Below are positions 49,201-61,200 of a stretch of 64,000 nucleotides of DNA, one piece after another. Below the pieces are notes generated by a model. It was not told the origin of the DNA. It did not search any database and saw only the letters and a program-made list of their open reading frames with translations. This stretch comes from Macrostomum hystrix (lineage: Eukaryota; Platyhelminthes; Macrostomidae), in the NCBI GenBank assembly GCA_950097015.1, contig CATNEN010000038.1, positions 24,651,001 through 24,715,000 of the forward strand. The letters are read 5' to 3'. Numbering within the stretch: position 1 is the first letter of the stretch; each line of letters starts with the position of its first letter. The position numbers and the translations under genes are program-made.

Positions 49201-52200
49201 TAGGTAACATCCGCGAGAGATTCTAAAAATAGAAACTGACGTCAGTTCATCAAATTAGGCTAAAAATAGCATCTGATGCGCCCAACTTGTATCTATAAAT
49301 AGAAACATGACTCACAAGGCCAGATAGTACAAGTTCCTAAATTCGGGCTAAAGCTAATCTATAGCAACCCACGATATAAGATTTCGTTTGGATTAACCAA
49401 ATGACACGAAAACTTTTTTATTTAATTTTCATAAAAATAATTATTAATATAGCAGGTACATTAAATCCCCGTCTATTTTAGATCCTCACCCAAGAAGATT
49501 GGAACACCGTACTGTACAATGGCATGGCCAGGACTTCACCTTGGGCCGCTCTGTACTTTATCGCCCTGATGACATTCGGCAACTATGTCCTGTTTAACCT
49601 GCTGGTTGCCATCCTGGTTGAGGGCTTCTCCAGCGAGGTGAGTGATTTTACGAAAGGCGGTTTATTATAGAATTTAGTGCCAAACCGAAATATGTATTAC
49701 ATACTATTTATAACTAAAATTGAACATTGTTCAGTTTTTTTGCACTCGATAAACTTTATTTGGAGTTGCACTTCTAAATAGACTTCCCTGTGCTTTTTAC
49801 GATTGATACAGTAAAATACCAATCTTATGAACTCCCCTTTCTACTTATTACATGAACTAATCCATAGAAACACCCCAACAACAGTTAATAAAAATGCGTG
49901 ATAGTCATGAAAAAGTACTTTTATCCGCAGTTAAATTTGTGACACAAATATATTTTTTAATATTCACAAAGAAGTACAATACATAACTAATAGTGTAACG
50001 TCTATTTTTGTTTAAATCGTTATATATCAGCATGTTTAACAAAAAAAGTATATTTTATTCAAGTGTTTTTCGCAAGACCAAAAATAACAATAAAAACAAT
50101 GTGCATGCCCTTGTCATAATAATTAGCATTAGAAATAAGAATAAACAGTCATACTTACTCCTTCTGTTATAATTTAAAAAAGTGCGAAAGATGATCCGGT
50201 TATGACTTAGATAATAAATTAATTTAATAATCCAACACGTGCATTTCTTTGATCTCAATTGTTTAGCGAAAATATTATATAATGGAGAAGTACCGTCTGC
50301 AGAAGGTAAATTCTGTCTATTTGCTAAATCCAACCGACCGATATTTGTTTAACTGTAATGGTTGCGGTAGATCGCACCGAAGGACTATTGAAAAAGTATA
50401 TTATTACGATCGTATTGTCTATGGTCGTTAATATTGCATGTAGCATCGTTTAGATTGCTTATCTGCTTTCAATTTCTTGTTCTCGCTTCTGAGATATCAT
50501 TTTCTAATGATTAAAGAACATGTTCAGACTAAAGTTTAATAATAACTTTTCTACTCTCTTCTTTTCTGCATATGCTCACTAAATGTTATGCATTCCAATC
50601 CTTTCTAGTAAATATTTTAGTCTAGTAGGCTGTCTTCGGCTTATTAGGAAAAGCATTTTTATATAACGTATATATTATATATTTGTCTAAATTGTCTCCT
50701 GATTTTATTTTCAACACTGATTGAGCACTGAAAATAGTGTGCTAAATGTTTTAAATACTATGCTAATTCTTTCGAACGAGGGCATTCATCAGTTTGCAAG
50801 AGTGTGCACAGATATTCAAAGGAGTATGTTTCAACGGCTCAAAATTCGACTACTGTGTCCTTGTTTTACCATTTTTGTTGTTCATCCTACTATGAGTAGA
50901 GGATCAATGTGCTAATTATGTAATCGCAAAAATGCTTGCAGAATTTCTTCAACAATAAAATTAAAAAAACTTTACCAGAAAGCCGTCAGCTCCGCCGTCA
51001 ATTCTGTCCGTGGCGCCGACTCCGCCATCGGTGGCGGCAGCGACGCCGACGTCGGCGACGACATAGCCGCTGCAGCCGCTTTCGAAACATCAAAACGTCA
51101 ACGAATTCAGAAGAACTGCTACGGTATGATGGGTGACTACTCTTCCCCATTCACCCGCTCGATAAAAAACAGCTCAAAGTGGCACTAATTACTCAAATAC
51201 AACGCAGACGACCAACCCGCAATGGAGGCTTGCGCAATGTCGCCACCGGATGCTGTCTCCGGGACGGCGAGGCTCATCCCGCCGATCATCACGCACACGG
51301 CAGCCACTCCGCAGCCGACTCCGCCGCAGGGTAGTCCAGCAATTGAGGCCGCGCTGGCGGCTACGACAATAGAGACTGCAGAGATCGAACCACAGCTGGT
51401 ATACCAAAGGCAGCAGCAGCAGCAGCAGCAGCAGCTAGCTCTTACGAAGGCGTTCCGCTTCAGTTCGGCCAGCATCGATTCGATTGATCGGTCGCTTTCC
51501 GTGAGCCACTTTCTTCGGAAGCCTGGCCTGATACGCCACAGCCCTCCCTGACACCTCACAGCCTTGCCAAATACCCCACAGCCTTCCCTAATACCACACA
51601 GCCTTCCCTAATACCACACAGGCTTCCCTAATACCACACAGCCTTCCCTAATACCACACAGCCTTCCCTAATACCACACAGCCTTCCCTAATACCACACA
51701 GGCTTCCCTAATACCACACAGCCTTCCCTAATACCACAAAGGCTTCCCTAATACCACACAGCCTTCCCTAATACCACACAGGCTTCCCTAATACCACACA
51801 GCCTTCCCTAATACCACACAGCCTTCCCTAATACCACACAGCCTTCCCTAATACCACACAGGCTTCCCTAATACCACACAGGCTTCCCTAATATCACACA
51901 GGCTTCCCTAATACCACACAGCCTTCCCTAATACCACACAGGCTTCCCTAATACCACACAGGCTTCCCTAATACCACACAGTATCCCCTGACACCGCACA
52001 GCCGTCCCTGACACCTCACAGCCGTCCCTGACACCTCACAGCCGTCCCTGACACCTCACAGCCGTCCCTGACACCACACAGCCTTCCCTGACACATCACA
52101 GCCTTCCGTGACGCCACGTCTTAAACGATATTCCACTACGGTTAAAAAATCTAATACTGTTTTGCATGAACGAAAAATAAAACTATAAAAATTGAAATTA

Positions 52201-55200
52201 CAAACAGAACGACAAATCTCACTCGAGTTCGCCTGCTCGAAAACCGCGCTCGCATTCGCAGAGTGAGAACATTGGATTCAACAGGTGAGCCTTAGACGTT
52301 TTGAACCAGTTCTTGCTCCATAGTATATGTCAATTTGAAAATCATTCTGCCTTACCTTTGAGGCTAAATCAGCACCAACTTTGAGCAACGACTAACAGAA
52401 AGTTTGTTTGCAAATTCCCTGTTTGCAAAAGCAATCTAAGACAGAAATTTTTGCTTCCTAATTTAAACCTCTCGGATCCAGTCAAAACAAACCAAACTAA
52501 ATCAGGATTAAGTTTGCCCCTACTTCCTCGCTCTCCCAACCCACCTCACTCCCAACCCACCTCACTCCCGACCCACCTCACTCCCAAACCACCTCACTCC
52601 CAACCCACCTCACTCCCAAACCACCTCACTCCCAACTAACCCACTCCCAACCCACCTCACTCCCAACCCACCTCACTCCCAACCCACCTCACTCCCAACC
52701 CACCTCACTCCCGATCCACCTCACTCCCAACTAACCCACTCCCAACCCACCTCACTCCCGACCCACCTCACTCCCAACTAACCCACTCCCAACCCACCTC
52801 ACTTCCAAACCACCTCACTCCCAAACCACCTCACTCCCAACAAACCCACTCCCAACCCACCTCACTCCCAACCCACCTCACTCCCAACCCACCTCACTCC
52901 CAACCCACCTCACTCCCGACCCACCTCACTCCCGACCCACCTCACTTCCAAACCACCTCACTCCCAAACCACCTCACTCCCAACTAACCCACTCCCAACC
53001 CACCTCACTCCCAACCCACCTCACTCCCAACCCACCTCACTCCCAACCCACCTCACTCCCGATCCACCTCACTCCCAACTAACCCACTCCCAACCCACCT
53101 CACTCCCGACCCACCTCACTCCCAACTAACCCACTCCCAACCCACCTCACTCCCGACCCACCTCACTCCCAACTAACCCACTCCCAACCCACCTCACTCC
53201 CAACCCACCTCACTCCCGACCCACCTCACTCCCAACTAACCCACTCCCAAACCACCTCACTCCCAACCCACCTCACTCCCAACTAACCCACTCCCAAACC
53301 ACCTCACTCCCAACCCACCTCACTCCCAACCCAATTCAAACCCGCTCGAAATCAACTCGAAGAAACCTTAATGGCCAGCTAGCCGCTCTTTATAATCTGC
53401 TGCATGTGTCATTATAATTAAGCTTCCTGCTTGACCACTTTAAAGTGAACAATTAAGTAAATGATGGTTGTATTTAATCCTAAAACCTTTGCACACACAG
53501 TTTTTGCTTTACCCAATCGTACTAAGTCAATGAAGCGAAGCAATCTTAATTAAACTGTCTTTCCCTGCGTTGCTCAGCGAGTCGGAAGAGTCAGCCGATG
53601 AGATTATAGTGAAATTAGAGGGCCAACGAAGCTCGCCTAGTCTATCGTTCATTTATCGCAAGAAACACCCGGCACACAGGTATCACATAATTTTTGCGTC
53701 ATTTTTAGCCTTCACCCGACGCGCAACAAAGTTTCATTTTCGAGTGTGCTTTTTTTCTCTTCGATGTATTTCACGGTGCTATCAATTTCGTCTGTTTTTG
53801 GTATTAAGTTAATGTAACTTTTAAGCTAGAATTACCTTTAATTCTGTGTTATCCACGGATAAGTGTGTAAAAAGTGTTTTTTCCACATACGCTTCACGCC
53901 ATGAAGATTCTCTACCCCTCAGACACCCACCTCACTCCATAAAGTTTTTCTACTTCTCCGACACCCACCTCACTCCATGAAGATTCTCTACCCCCTCAGA
54001 CACCCACCTCACTCCATAAAGTTTTTCTACTTTTCCGACACCCACCTCATTCCGTGAAGATTCTCTACCCCTCAGACACCCACCTCACTCAGCGAAGGTT
54101 CCCTATCCCTCTGACTCCCACCTTACTCCATGAAGAGTCACGATCGCTTCAACAACAACCTCACTCCCTGAAAAGTCAAGGATCTCACTCACTTAACAAG
54201 CTTTTTAAGCAAAAGGCATCACATTTTTCTTCGTGATGATTACATCATTCCTCTTGAACGCATATTTGCCTATTCGACAGCAAACTCACCCAAAACAATG
54301 GCCAATTAATGTACTTTAAATATATGCTCGTATTTTTTTAACTCATTGTTTCTTTTTAGGTCTTTAGCATCCCAACCCTGTTTGCCATAGCAGAAAAAAC
54401 TAGCTGATGAAAATACGAGTATAAGATAAAATATTTAATTTTATATCTAATATCTAAATAAAACATATTCACAATAAAACGATGTAGTAATAATTTATAT
54501 TTAGTTATCTCCCATAATATAAAAAAAAAGAAAAGTATTATTTGAATTAAAAGTTGTTCTTTCATCTCACCCAGTTTCTTCGACCAATCTCCCTATCAAT
54601 CTCTATAGTTTTCTTGTCATTACTCGAGAAACAGGATGATAAAAACGGTAGAATCACAAAACTTCATGAAAAACTCCCACACCAATTGCCCCAAACCAAA
54701 GTGGCTGCAATGGCCATCCCACTTCGCCGATTTTGTTCAACTCCGGCGGCCCAAACGGTTGCATTTTCCGACCCGTGACGCCTACCTCGCCAAGTCGTCA
54801 GCAGCAGCGGCAGCGTCAATTTTCTCAGCGTCGAAGCTGCAGCTTCAGCGGCAGTCATCGATCGGTGACTCCGCAGAATTCAATCAGCAGCAGCTGCTGG
54901 AATCAGCCTCCGATGGAGTCGTCGTCTGCCGATGCCGGCGCCGCGGCGGGCACAGGCGCCACCGACCATCATCGTCTGCGGGCTAAGCGGGAAGAAAATT
55001 TCTGGGTGAGGCCTTTTGTTCTTCATGGTACGCAGCCTCAGTGACGAAAGCTTGTGAGAGTGTACACTGCCTGACGCTGAGAAAGTCCAAGCAGATGTAC
55101 ACACCTGTTGTAAGTGTGTGCCTGTGTACACATCTCTGGCACGTGTGCGCTCAGGTGACAGCGGAATGGGTAGACTTGCCTCCTTGCTGACTGTTGGTCG

Positions 55201-58200
55201 AACCTACAATTCTTGTTTCTTTTTTATTTTGTGAGCATTTCGTCTAGGGGGTGAGTGGCAGAGCGGTCTGATGCGTTTGTCTCTTGCGTTAAGGTCCTGA
55301 GCTCGATTCCGCGGCGAGGCAACATTTATTTGGGTTGCAGCCTCGTAGAGATTGCTGTGTTATAATTTACGCCCATGAGGGCCGACATCAAAGGCATAGT
55401 TTAAGTTTACATCGCCTGACGATGAGAAAGTCAGGGCAGATGTTCACACCTGTGTGATCGAATGCCTGCGTACAGTATCTGTGAGCGTGTGTGCTCAGGA
55501 GCCAGCGAAATCGGCAGATTTGCCTCTTCTCTGGCTGCGTGTCTAGTGTCACCAAATGATGTGCCATTGTCCGCAGCCTTCCTGCAATCATTATTCATTA
55601 TTAATAAGCCCTTTCGGTTGTCGAAGGTTGTTACCTTGCAGTTCTCCATCTTGACAGAGACATCACATGAACGTCCATTTGTTCTTGATCCCGAATCGGA
55701 ACTTGATCTCATCCTCAATCCTCCAACACTGTAGGCTGCCTGGCTAGCCAGATTTATGCCAGCGCCGCATGGCTGCTTCAGAGATCGGGCCGACTATGCA
55801 CTTTACCTCCTCGGCCCTGATAACAGGTGAGGCTCCGGCCTTTAATTTGGCTTTAATCCACTTTTTTATTCATAAAAAGTTAATTATTGTAATTTTTTAT
55901 AATTCTGCAATTTTTTCAGACTGCGAATTTTGTGCCAAAACACAGTCTCACTGAAGGCGTTCGACTATACAGTGTTATTTTTCATTGCACTCAACTGCAT
56001 CACTCTTGCCATGGAGAGACCGTCCATTCCGCCGGATAGCATTGTGAGCTGCTTGTGTTTTTCTTTTTTATAGCTTTCTTATTCTAGCGCGTTGATTATT
56101 TTATTATTCCACTTGGCTTTCTATAATAAAAGCGGTAGCTGCATTGCGTATTTTCTTTCCTTGAATGTACGCAGTAAATTGTTTTACTCCCCCTGAATTT
56201 AAGGATCTTTCCTTTCCACAGAAATTACAATATGGCTTGTTTTCCTTCCCCGGAAAGTACAATATGGCTTGTTTTCCTTCCCCGGAAAGTACACTATGGC
56301 TTGTTTTCCTTCCCCGGAAAGTACACTATGGCTTGTTTTTCGTCTCCGGAAAGTACACCTTGGATTGTTTTCCTCCCCCCCCCGATATTTATATATGGCC
56401 TGTTTTCCTAGCTTTAAATTGAAGCACAACTGTGATTCATTTTCTTTTAATTCTGGTGATGGTTTTTATTTCAGGAGCGTCAATTCCTCAGCGTCAGCAA
56501 CAACATCTTCACCTGTATTTTCACTGTGGAGATGTCCCTAAAGGTGGCCGCCAAAGGCCTCGTGATTGGTCAGCACGCCTATCTAAAAAGTGGCTGGAAC
56601 CTGATGGACGGTGCTTTGGTCGCCGTGTCCCTAGTTGACGCCCTAATAACCATCATCGCCGGTAGCAGCAATAGAATTTTTGGCATTCTCAGAGTGTTTC
56701 GACTGCTGCGCACTCTGCGCCCCCTGCGGGTGATTAGTCGAGCGCCAGGGCTCAAACTAGTGGTGCAGACTTTGCTGTCATCGCTTAGGCCAATTGGCAA
56801 TATTGTATTGATCTGCTGCACCTTCTTCATTATATTTGGAATCCTAGGTGAGTGTGCCATATATAGCTAGTAGCACGCTCTCACTTGTTAAATAAAGTGG
56901 CTGCTTTAAGCCACTTTTCTTATAAAAATGTTTATGAATAAATCTGGGTATAAGTTGTATCTTTGTCGCGCTTTTATTTTTCTAGAGATGCAATCAATTG
57001 TTTTACTAGGGGATTGCTCGCTCAAAGGGTGTTTTTCGGAAGAACAACGGATCGTAAGCATTTGGCTTTGGTAATATATGTGCCCTTTTACGCAAGACAT
57101 CGCGATCGATAAGAATGGGGTGGTGGGCATGGCTGTGTCTTTCTCCGCGGAGCGTCTTGATCGATAAAACTGGGGTGGTGGGCATGGCTGTGTCTTTCTC
57201 CGCGCAGCGTCTTGATCGATAAAACTGGGGTGGTGGGCATAGCTGTGTCTTTCTCCGCGCAGCGTCTTGATCGATAAAACCGGGGTGGTGGGCATAGCTG
57301 TATCTTTCTCCGCGGAGCGTCTTGATCGATAAAAGTGGGGTGGTGGGCATGGTCGTATCTTTTTCCGAGGAACAGTATTATTAGCAATCGATAAATAATC
57401 TGGTGCTAGCCGAGCTTACACTTTTCCGTTGGACCACGTATGAAAGATAGAACTTCCGAGGACAAATATCTTAATTAATAACAGGTATATATTTACGCAA
57501 GTAAAATCAAAGAAACTTACGAGTATATAGTCAGATTTTGATAAAAATATTGGATTGAACAATACGCTCTCAATCAAACTTACCTCACAACTCGTCTACT
57601 AAACATACTTGCCTTTTTCAACAAGCTTTACTCACCTTTAACTTCATAGGTGTGCAACTATTCAAAGGCAAGTTCTACTACTGCGATGGACCAGACGTCA
57701 ATAATGTAAAAAACTACACTGACTGCATAGCGGACAAGCGCAACAAATGGGTGAAGCACAAATACAATTTCGACAATCTCGGCCAGGCTTTGATGGCTTT
57801 GTTCGTTCTGTCCAGCAAAGACGGCTGGGTGCAGATAATGTACACTGGACTGGACGCCGTTGGTGAGAACATGCAGCCACAGGTGAATCACAACGAGTGG
57901 CTGCTTTTGTACTTCATTTCCTTCCTGTTGTTGGTCGGCTTCTTTGTGCTCAACATGTTTGTCGGAGTTGTGGTGGAGAACTTTCACAAATGCCGCGCCA
58001 GCCAAGAGAAGGAGGAGAAGGCCAGGCGGGCCGCGAAACGGGCGCGACGCATGGAGAAGCGTCGAAAAAGTGAGTAGACAGTTGAGTCGAAAATTAAAAG
58101 GTCCATAGCTACCTTTTTCGAAAAAAATTACATCAGTAATAATATATTGTTTATTAATTAGTTTATTTGTATATTTGTTTATTACTTAATCGTCTACTTA

Positions 58201-61200
58201 TAGTAGAAATAGGGCTCAAAAAAGCTGTAAACCATTCGATCATTCTACACTTTGGGCTTTAACTATTTGGGCAGTAAAATTCAAAATGAAACATTTCAAC
58301 CAAAATTTTCCCAAATTCTAGTTATTCAAAACAGAACTGAATGAGATGGAAATTAGATACCGCTATATAAGTTTGTTAGCCCCTTTATAACTTGTGATAA
58401 AACGGCCCAAATAAGGGCTCCTTGGAGACTCCGCCAGTCTAAACGACCCAAGTTAGGACCAGAAAGTTCACTACGAGTACTTTTTTAGCAGCAAGCTGAC
58501 AATACACCTGACACAACCCAGGAATTCGTGAGCAGCCTTACTGGGCTGTCTATGCGCCATGGCGTCAGCAAATTCACAATCTGGTTGACAGCAAATATTT
58601 CGACCTGATCATAGCCACCATTATTGGTCTAAACGTTGTCACAATGGCGATGGAGTTTTATCTGATGCCCAAGGTAAGAATTTGAATAACAGGTTGTTAA
58701 ACCTGTTAGACAGGTTGTTAAAGCAGTTAGACAGTTGTTAAACCTGTTAGTCTGTTGGTGAACCTGTTAGTCTGTTAGTGAACCTGTTAGATAGTTGGTA
58801 AACCTGTTAGACAGTTAGTAAACCTGTTCGTTAGTTGTTAAACCTGTTAGACAGTCGGTAAACCTGTTAGACAGTTGGTGAACCTGTTAGACAGTTGGTG
58901 AACCTGTTAGACAGTTGGTAAACCTGTTAGTCAGTTGGTAAACCTGTTAGACAGTTGGTAAACCTGTTAGACAGTTGGTGAACCTGTTAGACAGTTGGTA
59001 AACCTGTTAGTCAGTTGGTAAACCTGTTAGACAGTTGGTAAACCTGTTAGACAGTTGGTAAACCTGTTAGACAGTTAGTAAACTGTCAAAACTCATATAC
59101 AACAGTGCACATTCTGTAATTTTGCAGGAGCTAGAAATAGCACTGAAAGCCACCAACTACATGTTCACTACGGTTTTCATAATTGAGGCCGCTTTCAAAA
59201 TGATTGCCCTTGGCTGCAGGCGATACTTCAAAGACAGGTTAGAATTAATTTTAAACTTTACATAGACTGCAATTTTATTAATATGACATAAAACATTACT
59301 GATTTTATGGAAAACGAGGAACAGAATAAACAAGTTAAACGTATTTTTAACTCGAATTTTTTTGAATTTTTTGATCTCGTAAAAGTTTTCACACATTTTC
59401 AGTGCAATTAAAAGTAATCAGTTTGTTTTAATATGATAATATTTGTCGTTTCACATTTAAAAACAACATTTTTCAATTCAACTTGAACCTACCCACCATC
59501 TAAAACTGCCCATCGACACCGTTCGGTAAAATCTCTTTGATCTGAAACTAAAAAAGTCGGTAAGCAGTTTAGAAAATGTATATTAGCTGATAACTTTTTA
59601 TCATTTTTTAATCGATATTTAGGCAGCTGTCTATCAAAGCCTGCTTTCACTAAATATCTATCAATGTGTAATTATTATAGCACATTTTAGCGATTGCTTG
59701 TTCATTACAATATCCAGCTTTGCCAATACAAGCGCATTAACTTTACTATTTTCTTACATGGGCGTGTGGGCTGCGCGATAGTTTAATTTTTACTGGTGGG
59801 TTTTTTACTACTGTTAAATGTCTAACAGGTGTGCTGAGCTGTCTAACAGGTGTGCTGAGCTGTCTAACAGGTGTGCTGAGCTGTCTAACAGGTGTGCTGA
59901 GCTGTCTAACAGGTGTGCTGAGCTGTCTAACAGGTGTGCTGAGCTGTCTAACAGGTGTGCTGAGCTGTCTAACAAGTGTGTGTGTGTGTTACTATCTAAC
60001 AGGTGTGCTGAGCTGTCTAACAGGTGTGTGTGTGTGTGTTACTATCTAACAGGTGTGCTGAGCTGTCTAACAGGTGTGCTGAGCTGTCTAACAGGTGTGC
60101 TGAGCTGTCTTGATAAGTAGATCTAGAAGTACGCCTAGCTCAGCTGGATGAGATTACATGAGCAAGACGACACACGCACCCAAATTTCTTGCTCAGCTGA
60201 TACCAAGCAACTTCTTGCTTAACAGTTTATTATTGTAAAAATTTTGCGAAAATATTGGCGGGACCAACTGGTTTTTAAGAAATATTTTTTATGCCACTTA
60301 ATGCATTAACATCGTTTCTCATTAGTTAAGGTATAACCGTAATATTATGAATAAAAAAATTTTAATTGCTGCCATAACCGTTCTTTTGTACCCTCCAATC
60401 AGATGGAACCAGCTGGATGTCCTTATTGTGCTATTATCGGTTAGCGGCATTGTCCTGGAGGAGATGGAAGCTAAAATTATCCCAATAAATCCGACTATTA
60501 TTCGCGTTATGCGAGTGCTGCGCATTGCTAGAGGTCTGTTTCTATGGCAACCACAGCTGAATTTACTGCTCATTTATCTATGAATAAACATGAGTTTTTT
60601 TGTTATTCCATCAATCAATTATTCCATCAATCCAATATTCCATCAATCCAATATTCCATCAATCCAATTTTCCGTCAATCCAATACTACATCAATCCATT
60701 ATTCCATCAACCCATTATCCTATCAACCCATTATTCCATCAATCCATTATTCCATCAATCCATTATTCCATCAATCCATTATTTCATCAATCCATTATTC
60801 CATCAACCTAATATTCCATCAACCCATTATTCCATCAACCTAATATTCCATCAACCCATTATTCCATCAACCCATTATTCCATCAACATATTATCCCATC
60901 AACCCATTATTCCATCAACATATTATCCCATCAACCCATTATTCCATCAACATATTATCCCAACAACCCATTATTCCATCAACATATTATCCCATCAACC
61001 CATTATTCCATCAACATATTATCCCATCAACCCATTATTCCATCAACATATTATCCCATCAACCCATTATTCCATCAACATATTATCCCATCAACCCATT
61101 ATTCCATCAATCCATTCTACCCAATCAGACATTCTATTGTAACACAATTCAAACAGTTCTGAAGCTGCTCAAAATGGCCAAAGGTATTCGAGCACTGCTG

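Noticed and set aside
55250-55330. Possible tRNA gene (A and B boxes present)
   Set aside because: No cloverleaf stems close properly and the sequence continues into a repeated body; it is a SINE head.
58070-58521. Searched for an optional III-IV linker exon as in some Cav3 genes
   Set aside because: No open stretch with matching phases and credible splice sites.
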